DNA of 64,000 nucleotides from Azohydromonas aeria (GTDB lineage: Bacteria > Pseudomonadota > Gammaproteobacteria > Burkholderiales > Burkholderiaceae_C). The stretch is taken from NCBI RefSeq assembly GCF_009760915.1, contig NZ_VIDQ01000021.1, positions 34,693 to 98,692 of the forward strand, written 5' to 3'. Below the pieces are notes generated by a model, which saw only the letters and a program-made list of their open reading frames with translations, searched no databases and was not told where the DNA came from. Made by a program: the position numbers and the translations under genes. Positions 17,609 to 26,366 of this stretch are shown here, one piece after another. Every line of letters begins with the position of its first letter. Positions within the stretch are counted from its first letter, which is position 1.

Positions 17609-18688
17609 ATGAGCACGACGTATCGAATCGCCGCAATTCCCGGCGACGGGATTGGCAAGGAAGTCATGCCTGAAGGCCTGCGTGTGGTGCAGGCTGCAGC
17701 AAAGCGTTTTGGCCTCACGGTGGAGGTCACGCACATCGACTGGGCGAGCTGCGACTATTACCAGGCTCACGGAAAAATGATGCCGGACGACTGGAAGGCG
17801 CAACTCAAGGGCATGGATGCAATCTTCTTCGGCGCCGTGGGCTGGCCCTCCACCGTGCCCGACCACGTGTCGCTGTGGGGCTCGCTGCTGAAGTTCCGCC
17901 GCGAGTTCGACCAGTACATCAACCTGCGCCCGGTGCGCCTCTTTGAGGGCGTGCCTTGCCCGCTGGCCGGGCGCCAAGCCGGCGACATCGACTTCTTCGT
18001 GGTGCGCGAGAACACGGAAGGCGAGTACACGAACCTGGGCGGGCGCATCTACGAGGGCACCGAGCGCGAGATCGTGATCCAGGAGTCGGTGTTCTCGCGC
18101 CACGGCACCGAGCGCGTCCTGAAATTCGCCTTCGAGCTGGCGCAGTCGCGCCCGCGCAAGAAGCTCACCGTGGCCACTAAGAGTAACGGCATCGCGGTGA
18201 GCATGCCCTGGTGGGACGAGCGCGCCGACGAGATGGGCCGCAACTATCCCGAAGTGCAGGCAGACAAGCAGCACATCGACATCCTCAGCGCCCGCTTCGT
18301 GCTTCAGCCAGACCGATTCGACGTGGTGGTGGCGAGCAACCTGTTTGGCGACATCCTGTCGGACCTGGGCCCGGCCTGCACCGGCACCATCGGCCTGGCG
18401 CCCTCGGCCAACCTCGACCCCGAGCGCCGCTTCCCCTCCCTGTTCGAGCCCGTGCACGGCTCGGCGCCGGACATCTTTGGTCAGAACATCGCAAACCCCG
18501 TAGCCATGGTTTGGTCGGGCGCGCTGATGCTGGACTTCCTGACCCATGGTCAGGGCGCGGGGCGCCAGGCGCACGACGCGATCGTTAAGGCCATCGAAAC
18601 CGTACTGCGCGAGGGTCCGCGCACGCGTGACCTGGGCGGCAGCGCTAGCACGACAGAGATGGGGCAGGCGATTGCGGCACTGATCTGA
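17609..18688 (+). CDS. dmlA: Tartrate dehydrogenase / D-malate dehydrogenase (decarboxylating)
   Basis: A 359-residue enzyme of the isocitrate/isopropylmalate dehydrogenase family, oxidising D-malate (or tartrate) with NAD and Mn/Mg to pyruvate and CO2. Motifs: IPGDGIGKEVMPEGLR, FVVRENTEGEYTNLGGRI, the catalytic Lys in TVATKSNGIA, the metal-binding Asp residues in ASNLFGDILSDLGP, and the NAD segment EPVHGSAPDIFGQNIANPVA. ATG 17609 is preferred because GAGGAG precedes it; the longer frame adds only fourteen atypical residues. It is divergent from the DmlR-like gene. Confidence 0.9.
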   Translation: MSTTYRIAAIPGDGIGKEVMPEGLRVVQAAAKRFGLTVEVTHIDWASCDYYQAHGKMMPDDWKAQLKGMDAIFFGAVGWPSTVPDHVSLWGSLLKFRREFDQYINLRPVRLFEGVPCPLAGRQAGDIDFFVVRENTEGEYTNLGGRIYEGTEREIVIQESVFSRHGTERVLKFAFELAQSRPRKKLTVATKSNGIAVSMPWWDERADEMGRNYPEVQADKQHIDILSARFVLQPDRFDVVVASNLFGDILSDLGPACTGTIGLAPSANLDPERRFPSLFEPVHGSAPDIFGQNIANPVAMVWSGALMLDFLTHGQGAGRQAHDAIVKAIETVLREGPRTRDLGGSASTTEMGQAIAALI

Positions 18689-18751
18689 TCATCAGCAGCT
18701 GATCAGAGCGGCAGCGGCCGTTGCGGCGCGTCAATCAATGTGAGCTCCTTT

Positions 18752-18912
18752 ATTGAGCCGGCACTAATGAACTTGAATCAGGCGGCATAGCGAACCGGCT
18801 CGTGCTCGAAGTAGCTGCGGATGCGGTCGGGCTGGCGCTGCACGCTGCGCAGGCGTTGCGCGGTGGCCTTGACCAGTTGCAGCTTCGTGCGCGCCGGCGC
18901 CAGCTTCGTGAC
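18752..18912 (-). mobile_element. IS630 family remnant (3' end only)
   Basis: This stretch is nearly identical to the reverse complement of the 3' end of the complete IS630 at 26367-27484. It holds the terminal repeat (TTATTGAGCCGGCACTAATG) and the codons for the last residues of the transposase (FEHEPVRYAA). It stops abruptly after CTTCGTGAC, exactly where a Tn3-type terminal repeat starts, so Tn3 inserted into it or a deletion joined them. Confidence 0.88.
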
Positions 18913-18913
18913 G

Positions 18914-18950
18914 GGGGTCTCGTACTAATTCGCAATTTTGGTGCGCTTTG
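18914..18950 (+). repeat. Tn3-family terminal inverted repeat (single end)
   Basis: About 37 bases starting GGGGTCTCGTACTAATTC and ending TTTTGGTGCGC. It shares GGGGT, TCGTAC and TTTTGGTGCGC at the same spacing with the ends of the miniature elements at 51652 and 57385. It lies in front of a Tn3 transposase gene, as expected of a transposon end. Confidence 0.75.
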
Positions 18951-19062
18951 CCCAGCAGCAGGCGCGCCCCCTGGTTCTGTACCCGCATCGAGGGCAGTCC
19001 GGTCGCGCTGACGGCCGATTGCTGCGTGGAGTCAGCTCCCCTTGCGCTCCCCCGAGGCGGCC

Positions 19063-20622
19063 ATGTCAGCGTTCGCTCACCGCTTCGTCGGACAAAGCAG
19101 CCTGCCTGCACGGCTGAGCGATTTCGACCTCGACCACTTCTTCCAGCTTTCCCGGGACGACATCAAGGCGCTGCAGGAGCAATTCCGCGACGAGCACCGG
19201 CTGGCGGCAGCGCTGATGGTGCTGTTCATGCGGGTCGCCGGTCGGACACTAGACGGCTTTACGGTCATCCCGCGCAACCTGCTGCGCTACGCGGCGGACG
19301 CGGTCAGTGTCTCCGCGCCGTCCATTGCCAGCCTGAGGGCCATCTACCGGCGGCGCCAGACGCATTCCGCTCATCAGCGCTGGGCCAAGGACTACCTTGG
19401 CCTGTCCGAGATTGCTCCGGCAGACGAACATGAGCTGACGGCCGCGCTGAAGCTGCAGGCCCAGGATGCACCGCACACCGATGACCTCATCGAAGCGGCC
19501 AAGCAGTGGCTGTTTGCGCGCCGCATCCTCATCCCGTCGTCGTTTCGGCTGCTGGAGTGGGCCCGTGCCGCGTTCTGGCAAGGCGAGGATCAGATCGTGG
19601 CGTGCGTGGCGAGGGCCGTTCCCGGCGCTCGCGGCAAGCAGCTGATCCATGCGGTCCACACCCTGCGGCCGCCGGGGGACGCCACGCACCTTGAGTGGCT
19701 GAAGACGCCGCCAAAGAAGCACAGCCCCACGACGCTGGCGCAGACCGTGGAGAAGGTTCGCTACCTGAAGTCCCTGGGTGCCCATGAGTGGGACCTGTCG
19801 GATGTGGTGCTCGCCAGGCAACAGGCCTATGCGCGCCAAATCCGGGGGCGCCGCCCGGTCAAGTCGCGCGAGATCCGCACCAAGCTCCAGCTGGTTGAGC
19901 TCGTGTGCTTCCTGCGCGTGGTGCTGCTGGAACTCACCGACACGGCGCTGCAGCAGGCAGGCCGGCGCAGCCAGCAACTGCTGCGCGCCGCGGTCGAGCG
20001 TGCCCAAGCCCAGCGCGGCCACGAAGCTGTCGACCTGTTGAAGCAGGCCGTGCAGCTCAAGGGCGTGCTCCACGACGAAACGAAGGATTGGCAGCAGCGC
20101 GTGCTGGAAGCGCAGCGCTTGCTCGCCGGCATCGACGGCAGCGCTGAAGCCGAACGGTCATTCGCCTTCCACGTGCGGGCGGTGCTGGCACAGGACTCGC
20201 AGCGGGTGCATGCCTGCCTGACAGTTCTTGAGGACCTGGACTTCCAGGGCCAACCCAAGGACGCCGGCATCGTCCAGTGGCAGGCATGGCGAGAGCTGCA
20301 ACAACGCAGTGCCGGCAGCCTGCCTTCAGGCTCCGCGCTGCCCGACGTAGGCCCGGCGTGGAATCCGCTCGTCCATGGCGTCGACCCCAAGGCTGCCTGG
20401 CGTGCCTTCGAGGCCAGCACGATGATGGCGCTGCGCAAGAGCGTGCGCCGCGGCTCGGTCTGGGTAGATCACTCGCTGAGTTTTCGCGAGCGCGACCAGA
20501 TGCTCGTAAGCGCGCGGCGATCCCGTGTTGATGAGGACGCATCGAGCGTTAAGGATCGTGTCCACTTAAAGAATGATCCCGGTGGCGAATTCGGGGCAGC
20601 AGGCGCACAGTTCGGCCTCTGA
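19063..20622 (+). pseudogene. tnpA: Tn3 family transposase, N-terminal half
   Basis: About 485 codons of a Tn3-type TnpA, a protein normally near 1000 residues. The N-terminal DUF4158-like part reads LSDFDLDHFFQLSRDDIKAL and DFDLDHFF-type segments, continuing through LIHAVHTLRPPGDATHLEWL to VRRGSVWVDHSLSFRERDQM. After about 20510 similarity ends and the last codons read into an inserted IS1182. The catalytic DDE half is missing, so it is inactive. ATG 19063 gives a normal N-terminus. Confidence 0.88.
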
Positions 20623-22352
20623 CCGTGCGGCGTGGCGGTGATGGTGGCGCCCGGGTGCGCGGCAAGTTCCAGGAGGCAGGTGATGTCCATGCTTGCCCGG
20701 CGCAGAAGCGCCGTTCCCAAGGAGACGGCCCGAGTGGCGCGGTCGATCTACCCCGAAGGCAACGCGGTCATGTACATGCTCGACGTGCTGCAGTTGGCCG
20801 TGGCTGACGAAGACTTCGCGGATCTGTTCCCCATCCGCGGTCAGCCAGCGGAGTCGCCTGCACGGCTCGCGCTCGTGACGCTGCTGCAGTTCATGGAGGG
20901 GCTTACTGATCGCCAAGCAGCAGACGCTGTCCGAACCCGCATTGATTGGAAGTACCTGCTGTGCCTGGAGTTGACAGACTCAGGGTTCGACCACACCGTG
21001 CTCAGCGAATTCCGCGCACGGCTGCTTGCCCACGACGCGGAGCATCGGGTGTTCGAGGCGGTTCTGGCAATAGCACGGGATCGCGAGCTGTTGCACGGTG
21101 GCGGGCGGCAGCGCAGCGACTCTACCAACGTGCTGGCCAACGTCCAGGCCTTGACGCGATTCGACCTCGTGACCGAGACGGTGCGGCATGCGCTCGACGC
21201 CCTTGCCCGAACAGACCCAGACTGGCTATGCCAGCACGTTACGCCGGCGTGGGTAGACCGCTATGCGCTGCCCACCGGCGAACTGCGGGTGCCCAGGAGT
21301 GAAGCCAAGCGCCTCGCGTGGGCCGCTCAGATTGGCGAAGACGGCATGGCACTGCTCATTGCCTTGAACTCTCCAGAGGCCCCCGCGGACTTGCGCCATT
21401 TACCGGCCTTGGAGGCCCTGCGCCAGGTATGGGTGCAGAACTTTATGATCGTGCGCACGGCAGAAGGAGAACGCGTTGCCTGGCGCTCCAGGGACAACAT
21501 TCCTCGGGCTGGCCTCTTCATATGCTCGCCTCACGATACGCAGGCGCGCCGCTGCAGCAAAGGCAAGACCGTGTGGACCGGCTACAAGGTTCATCTGACC
21601 GAGACCTGTGACAGCGCCGCGCCGAACCTGATCACGAACGTTGAGACGACCGCTGCCACCGTGTACGACGCCAACGTGACACCTGACATCCATGCTGCCT
21701 TGCAAAAGCGCGGCGTACTGCCAGGTGTCCACGTCGCTGATGCCGCGTACGTGAACTCGGCGCTGTTCCAGCAGTCCCGAGAGCTCTACCAGGTGGAGCT
21801 CATTGGACCGACCCGCAGCGACAACGAACGGCAAGCCAAAGAACGAAACGGCTTCGCAGCCAGTGACTTCCACATCGACTACGACAATCACCGTGCCGTC
21901 TGCCCGGCTGGCAAGGACAGCATCTATTGGAAACCGACAGCCAACCCGTTCGGCAAGCCCATCGTCAAGATTCGCTGGTCGCGCCACGATTGCGGCCAGT
22001 GTGCTATGCATGCACGATGTACCAGTTCGATGCCTCCGCAACGGCAGATCACGATAAGACCTCAAGGGCAGCGTGAGCTTCTGACTGAGCGACGCGAGCA
22101 GGAAAAGCACGCCGCCTATGCCAGCGAGCATGCGTGGCGGTCCGGTATCGAAGGCACCATCTCGGAGGCGGTCCGCAGCCACTCGGTTCGTCGCACCCGC
22201 TACATCGGCCAAGCCAAGACACATCTGGCCCATCTCATGACAGCTGCGGCAATCAACGTCGGCCGCCTACTGCGCTGGGTCACGGGTGAACCGAAAGCCG
22301 GCGTGCTCCCGACCGCGTTCCAGCGCCTGTTCACTGCCTTTGCCGGATCCTA
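20555..22352 (+). mobile_element. IS1182 family insertion sequence
   Basis: It interrupts the Tn3 transposase gene. The left end is placed near GTGTCCACTTAAAGAATGAT (about 20561) because Tn3 similarity ends just before it; I found no convincing matching right end. At 22351-22353 an IS630 begins inside or directly beside its 3' end. The exact borders are therefore uncertain. Confidence 0.65.
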
Positions 22353-22356
22353 CTGA
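20683..22356 (+). CDS. IS1182 family transposase
   Basis: A 557-residue DDE transposase with IS1182 layout: SIYPEGNAVMYMLDVLQLAV, QFMEGLTDRQAADAVRTRID, FDHTVLSEFRARL (N-terminal DUF772 part), then DSTNVLANVQ, DAAYVNSALF and the C-terminal EHAWRSGIEGTISEAV with the catalytic Glu. ATG 20683 is chosen because AGGAGG lies seven bases upstream. The stop codon comes from the adjacent IS630: the frame reads GGATCC-TAC-TGA across its left end, whereas the uninterrupted target would have read TAA. The protein therefore probably gains one residue and could still be active. Confidence 0.9.
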   Translation: MSMLARRRSAVPKETARVARSIYPEGNAVMYMLDVLQLAVADEDFADLFPIRGQPAESPARLALVTLLQFMEGLTDRQAADAVRTRIDWKYLLCLELTDSGFDHTVLSEFRARLLAHDAEHRVFEAVLAIARDRELLHGGGRQRSDSTNVLANVQALTRFDLVTETVRHALDALARTDPDWLCQHVTPAWVDRYALPTGELRVPRSEAKRLAWAAQIGEDGMALLIALNSPEAPADLRHLPALEALRQVWVQNFMIVRTAEGERVAWRSRDNIPRAGLFICSPHDTQARRCSKGKTVWTGYKVHLTETCDSAAPNLITNVETTAATVYDANVTPDIHAALQKRGVLPGVHVADAAYVNSALFQQSRELYQVELIGPTRSDNERQAKERNGFAASDFHIDYDNHRAVCPAGKDSIYWKPTANPFGKPIVKIRWSRHDCGQCAMHARCTSSMPPQRQITIRPQGQRELLTERREQEKHAAYASEHAWRSGIEGTISEAVRSHSVRRTRYIGQAKTHLAHLMTAAAINVGRLLRWVTGEPKAGVLPTAFQRLFTAFAGSY

Positions 22357-22404
22357 TCGGCGCGTAAATTGCTCAACTCCATCAGGCTTTTCGAGGAGGC
22401 CGGC

Positions 22405-23010
22405 ATGGGACAACTGCTTTCAAGTCGAGCCGTCGACTGGCGCGAAGGCCGACGACTGCGTGCCTGGGAATTGCACGAGGCTGGCTGGACACAGGCGCAG
22501 GTCGCCGAGGCACTGGGCGTCACGCCGGGGGCGGTATCGCAGTGGATGCGCCGCGCTCGCGAAGGTGGCGGCGTCACGGCCCTGCATAAGCGCAGTGCAC
22601 CTGGGGCGGCAAGCAAGCTCTCGGCCGAACAGCAGGCCAAGGTTCTGGCCTGGCTCGACGAAGGAGCCCCAGCGCACGGGTTCATCGGCGAGGTATGGAC
22701 ACGCAAGCGCGTAGCGGCGCTCATCGAGCGCAAGCTCGGCGTGCATTACCACCCTGGGCATGTGAGCAAGCTGCTTCAGTCGTGGAAACGCAGTCCTCAA
22801 AAGCCTGCCCTGCGGGCAACGCAGCGTGACGAAGAAGCCATCGAGCAATGGTGCCAGGAGCGCTGGCCGGCCATAAAAAAATCAGGCGCAGCAAGAGAGC
22901 CGCAAGGTGGTGTTCGTCGACGAGAGCGGCTTTTATTTGCTGCCGGCGGTCGTGCGGACCTACGCGCCTGTAGCCCACACGCCGGTGCTGCACCACCGAC
23001 TGACGCGTGA
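22405..23010 (+). CDS. IS630 transposase, first frame (DNA-binding part)
   Basis: The N-terminal helix-turn-helix part of an IS630 transposase: HEAGWTQAQVAEALGVTPGA and VSQWMRRAREGGGVTALHKR, then the winged region AALIERKLGVHYHPGHVSKL. The ATG at 22405 has GAGGAGG six bases upstream. Similarity to the family ends at the A7 run (22875-22881); the codons after it (SGAAREPQGG onward) are out of frame. Frameshifting or slippage there is needed to make the whole enzyme. Confidence 0.8.
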   Translation: MGQLLSSRAVDWREGRRLRAWELHEAGWTQAQVAEALGVTPGAVSQWMRRAREGGGVTALHKRSAPGAASKLSAEQQAKVLAWLDEGAPAHGFIGEVWTRKRVAALIERKLGVHYHPGHVSKLLQSWKRSPQKPALRATQRDEEAIEQWCQERWPAIKKSGAAREPQGGVRRRERLLFAAGGRADLRACSPHAGAAPPTDA

Positions 23011-23422
23011 CCATTTGTCCGTCATCGGCGCCGTGGCTCAGGATGAGCGGCTGTACTTCCAAGTTCATGAGCACGCCATCACGGAGGTGGAAGTCATTGT
23101 CTTCTGCCGCCACCTGCTGCGTCATGTACCAGGCAAGCTGCTCGTGCTGTGGGATGGCGCGCCGATCCATCGCAGCCGCGCCGTCAAGCAGTTCTTGCAT
23201 GAGGAAGCCGGCGACAGGCTGCACCTCGAACGCTTCCCCGGCTACGCGCCCGAACTCGACCCTCAAGAAGGAATCTGGCGGCATCTGAAGCACGTCGAGC
23301 TGCGCAACGTCTGCTGCGCCAGCCTCGCAGAGATCCGTAGAAAGCTGCGCGGTGCCTGCCAACGACTTCGACAAAAGCCTCGCGTCATCCGGGCCTGCAT
23401 TGCACATGCTGGTCTTGTTTAG
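22907..23422 (+). CDS. IS630 transposase, second frame (DDE catalytic part)
   Basis: The catalytic half: VVFVDESGFYLLPAVVRTY (first Asp), VLWDGAPIHRSRAVKQFL (second Asp) and LERFPGYAPELDPQEGIWRH (Glu). The frame opens at 22877, just inside the A7 run, and is offset by +1 (equivalently -2) from the first frame. The GTG at 22907 is only a nominal start; a fused product reading through the A-run is more likely. Confidence 0.8.
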   Translation: MVFVDESGFYLLPAVVRTYAPVAHTPVLHHRLTRDHLSVIGAVAQDERLYFQVHEHAITEVEVIVFCRHLLRHVPGKLLVLWDGAPIHRSRAVKQFLHEEAGDRLHLERFPGYAPELDPQEGIWRHLKHVELRNVCCASLAEIRRKLRGACQRLRQKPRVIRACIAHAGLV

Positions 23423-23503
23423 ATCTCAACGCGCCGATCAGTAAGTAACGCAGCACACCGAACTCTATGTAAAGAGTCAAGCCATTAGTTGCCGGTACAC
23501 GGT

Positions 23504-23511
23504 ACTGGAAC
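23504..23511. repeat. 8-bp target-site duplication, left of IS66-1
   Basis: ACTGGAAC immediately before the left end of the IS66 element and again immediately after its right end. Eight bases is the usual duplication length for IS66. Confidence 0.92.
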
Positions 23512-23591
23512 GTAAGCGGCCAGCCCTCCCACCTTGAGTAGCTGGGGCCAGAAGCCAACGATGACGTCCATCAATCGTTAGATGGACATCT

Positions 23592-24011
23592 ATGTACTCA
23601 AGGTCGAATCCGCGGCGGCGCCATAGCGCCGAGTTCAAGGCAGCAGTCATGGCCGCCTGCGATGAGCCTGGCGCGTCAGTGGCTGCCGTGGCCCAGGCCC
23701 ATGGCCTCAATGCCAACCTGGTGCACCAATGGCGGCGTGGCCGGGGTGCGCCGGCAGCTGCGGTCGCGGCGCCAATGGCAGCTCTCAGCACCGAGGCCAG
23801 CCCGGTGATCAATACCGCGCCGGTGTTCATTCCCGTAGAGCTGCCGCCGCCCGTGCAGGCACAGAGCGCGGCGCCGGCGTCGGCGCCGCAAGCTGAAGCG
23901 CCGCAGGAGATTCACATCGAGCTGCGCCGCGGAGCCGTTACGGTGAACGTGCGCTGGCCCATGCAGGCTGCTGCACAGTTCGCGGCGTGGCTGCGCGAGA
24001 TCCTGCGGTGA
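23592..24011 (+). CDS. tnpA: IS66 accessory protein TnpA
   Basis: A 139-residue protein with the IS66 OrfA helix-turn-helix (RRRHSAEFKAAVMAACDEPG, SVAAVAQAHGLNANLVHQWR), an Ala/Pro-rich linker, and the C-terminal IELRRGAVTVNVRWP segment. It is needed for transposition, but its exact role is unclear. Its stop overlaps the tnpB start. Confidence 0.88.
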   Translation: MYSRSNPRRRHSAEFKAAVMAACDEPGASVAAVAQAHGLNANLVHQWRRGRGAPAAAVAAPMAALSTEASPVINTAPVFIPVELPPPVQAQSAAPASAPQAEAPQEIHIELRRGAVTVNVRWPMQAAAQFAAWLREILR

Positions 24012-24346
24012 TCCGTATCGACAGCCTCTGGCTGTGCCCGCAGCCGGTGGACATGCGCGCCGGCGCCGAGCGGCTCATGGCCTACGTCGTGATGGTCCAC
24101 GGCGAGGCACGAGCCCACCACGGCTACCTCTTCGCCAATGCCCGTTCCAACCGCGTCAAGCTGCTCGTGCACGACGGCTTCGGGGTGTGGTGCGCAGCGC
24201 GACGGCTCAACCGCGGGCGCTTCGACTGGCCGCGTGCCGCTGACTCCAGCCAACGCCTGGCATTGACGCAAGCGCAGTTCGACGCCCTGGTGCTGGGGCT
24301 GCCCTGGCAACGGCTGCCGGAGATGAGCGTGATCAGCTGCGTGTAG
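24008..24346 (+). CDS. tnpB: IS66 accessory protein TnpB
   Basis: A 112-residue IS66 Orf2 protein: WLCPQPVDMRAGAERLMAYV, LFANARSNRVKLLVHDGFGV and RRLNRGRFDWPRA are its conserved blocks. The start is placed at GTG 24008, overlapping the tnpA stop (GTGA) as is usual in IS66; an upstream in-frame ATG at 23987 is possible. Confidence 0.88.
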   Translation: MIRIDSLWLCPQPVDMRAGAERLMAYVVMVHGEARAHHGYLFANARSNRVKLLVHDGFGVWCAARRLNRGRFDWPRAADSSQRLALTQAQFDALVLGLPWQRLPEMSVISCV

Positions 24347-24424
24347 CTTGCGCCGCGCAGGGGGCCGCGGCGCGCTGGCAACGGCATATCCGCCAATGGA
24401 TTGCCATGCCGCCGGGGCGGCATG

Positions 24425-26119
24425 ATGCCGGGCATGCGCGACCTCACCGCCAAGGATCTTCAGGGCCTTACGCCCGAGGCGCTTGGCCAGCTCGCGCAGC
24501 AGATGCTGCAGCACATCGAGAGCCAGGCCCGCGAGATGGCGCTCAAGGACCAGCAGCTCGAGCTCAAGGACCAGCAGATCCAACGCCAGGCGCGCGACAT
24601 CGCCTGGCGCGACGCGAAGATCGAGAAGGTCAACTTCGAGCTCGCGCGCCTCAAGCGCTGGCGCTTCGGTGCCAAGACCGAGGCGATGGACGCCCAGCAG
24701 CGTCAAATGTTCGAGGACACGATGGCCGAAGACGAGGCCGCCCTCGAAGCCCAGCTGGCAGCTCTGCGCGCCGCGATGCCGCAGACACCGGAGTCGCCGA
24801 AGCCGCCGCCACGTCGTCCTCGCCGCCAGGCTCTGCCCGAACACCTGCGCCGCGTCGAGCACCGCCACGAGCCCGCAGACACCCACTGCCCGACGCCGGG
24901 CTGCGGCCGCCCCATGACGCGCGTGGGCGAAGACGTCAGCGAGAAGCTCGACATCGTGCCGGCTGAGTTCTTCGTGCACCGCCACGTCTACGGCAAGTGG
25001 GCATGCCGCTGCTGCGAGCGCCTGGTGCAGGAGCCGGCCGAGCCGGAGATCATCGATGGCGGCATGGCCGCTAGCGGCCTGGTGGCGCACACGATGATCA
25101 GCCGCTTCGTGGACCACCTGCCGTACTACCGGCTGGAGACCATCAACGCGCGCTCGCGGGTGCACACGCCGCGCTCGACGCTGGCGTCGTGGTCCGGCCA
25201 GGGTGGCGCGGCACTGGAGCCGCTGTACGAACTGCTCAAGCGCTTCGTACTGAGCTGCGCCGTGCTGCACGCCGACGAGACGCCTGTAGCGATGCTCGAC
25301 CCGGGCGCGGGCAAGACCAAGAAGACGTACATCTGGGCCTATGCCCGTGGTGCCCTCGATGCGCAGCGCGGTGTCGTCTACGACTTCTGCCTGGGCCGTG
25401 GCGGCCAGTACCCGGTAGCGTTCCTGGCCAGCACGGCCGACCCGCCAACGGGGCCCGACGCCGACAAGCCAAGCTCGTGGCAAGGCACGCTGGTGTGTGA
25501 CCGATACGCCGGCTACGACCAGGCGCTGGACCCCAAGGCGTACCCCGATAGAAGATCGGCGGCGTGCCTCGTGCACGCACGCCGCAAGTTCGACGAGCTG
25601 GCCAAGGCCGGGGCCAGCGACGTGGCGGTGCAGGCCATCGAGCGCATCGCCCGCATCTACCGTGTTGAGGCCGAGCTGGGCAGCTTGGCCGCCGATGAGC
25701 GGCTGGCGGTGCGCCAGGCCCTGGCGCGTCCGCTGTGGGACGAGTTGCTGGTGTGGTTGAAGCTGCAGCGCCGACGGGTGGCCGACGGCAGCACCACGGC
25801 AGCAGCCATCGACTACAGCCTCAAGAACTGGGAAGAGCTCACGCGCAACTTGCACGACGGCGCCGTGCCGCTGGACAACAACCACCTGGAGCAGCAGATG
25901 CGCTGCTGGGCCATGGGCCGCAAGGCGTGGCTCTTCTGCGGCAGCGAGCTCGCCGGCAGGCGGGCTGCCATGGTCATGAGCCTGGTGCAGTCAGCCAAGC
26001 TCAACGGTCACAACCCATGGGCCTACCTGCGCGACGTGCTCGCCCGGCTGCCGACCCACCTCAACAGCCGCCTTGAAGAGCTGCTGCCGCATCGCTGGAG
26101 CCCTACGCCCGAAGGCTGA
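24425..26119 (+). CDS. tnpC: IS66 transposase TnpC
   Basis: A transposase of about 564 residues: a coiled-coil N-terminus (QLELKDQQIQRQARDIAWRD), a zinc-finger region (CPTPGCGRPM, WACRCCERLV), and the DDE domain with VLHADETPVAML, LVCDRYAGYD and DNNHLEQQMRCWAMGRKAWL. All three catalytic positions are present and the frame is complete. Two adjacent ATG codons (24422 and 24425) are possible starts. Confidence 0.9.
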   Translation: MPGMRDLTAKDLQGLTPEALGQLAQQMLQHIESQAREMALKDQQLELKDQQIQRQARDIAWRDAKIEKVNFELARLKRWRFGAKTEAMDAQQRQMFEDTMAEDEAALEAQLAALRAAMPQTPESPKPPPRRPRRQALPEHLRRVEHRHEPADTHCPTPGCGRPMTRVGEDVSEKLDIVPAEFFVHRHVYGKWACRCCERLVQEPAEPEIIDGGMAASGLVAHTMISRFVDHLPYYRLETINARSRVHTPRSTLASWSGQGGAALEPLYELLKRFVLSCAVLHADETPVAMLDPGAGKTKKTYIWAYARGALDAQRGVVYDFCLGRGGQYPVAFLASTADPPTGPDADKPSSWQGTLVCDRYAGYDQALDPKAYPDRRSAACLVHARRKFDELAKAGASDVAVQAIERIARIYRVEAELGSLAADERLAVRQALARPLWDELLVWLKLQRRRVADGSTTAAAIDYSLKNWEELTRNLHDGAVPLDNNHLEQQMRCWAMGRKAWLFCGSELAGRRAAMVMSLVQSAKLNGHNPWAYLRDVLARLPTHLNSRLEELLPHRWSPTPEG

Positions 26120-26173
26120 GTACCTTGCTGGCCTTCCGGCCCTTCGTCAACCGTGGTGCCGCCGGACGCTAAC

Positions 26174-26181
26174 ACTGGAAC
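26174..26181. repeat. 8-bp target-site duplication, right of IS66-1
   Basis: ACTGGAAC, identical to 23504-23511. Confidence 0.92.
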
Positions 26182-26364
26182 TGCTGATCCGACCTCTCCG
26201 CAGACTTGCGATGCATACGCCAAGCTGTCGCAACGCATTCGCAGTTTCGCTGTGAAAGGCCCAGCCCACAGGCGGCTCTGGAAGCAATGATTCCAGTTAC
26301 TTTTGGACCTGTTTTGAGTTCCGAGTGGGTCAACTCGTTGGCTTTGACGATGGCCGCCATGGCC
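26182..26364. other. 183-base spacer between IS66-1 and IS630-B
   Basis: This is the continuation of the DNA into which IS66-1 inserted. A plus-strand frame reads CDAYAKLSQRIRSFAVKGPA and a minus-strand frame opens with MAAIVKANELTHSELK; I recognise neither. It may be the far side of the IS1182 or Tn3 sequence. Confidence 0.3.
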
Positions 26365-26366
26365 TA

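Larger units (their letters stand above)
22353..23441 (+). mobile_element. IS630 family insertion sequence, copy A (two-frame type)
   Basis: A 1089-base element with ends CTGATCGGCGCGT in inverted orientation, each flanked by TA (22351-22352 and 23442-23443), the duplicated target of IS630/Tc1 elements. It has two overlapping transposase frames joined by a run of seven A residues. It is inserted at the 3' end of the IS1182 transposase gene. Confidence 0.88.
23512..26173 (+). mobile_element. Complete IS66 family insertion sequence (IS66-1)
   Basis: A 2662-base element. The left end GTAAGCGGCCAGCCC pairs with the right end read inward, GTTAGCGTCCGGCGGC. It carries the three IS66 genes in order, all apparently intact, and has perfect flanking duplications ACTGGAAC, which indicates a simple and fairly recent transposition. 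Confidence 0.93.

Noticed and set aside
17534..18574. A 346-codon minus-strand frame opposite dmlA
   Set aside because: The plus-strand dehydrogenase carries every catalytic motif; the opposite frame is a shadow.
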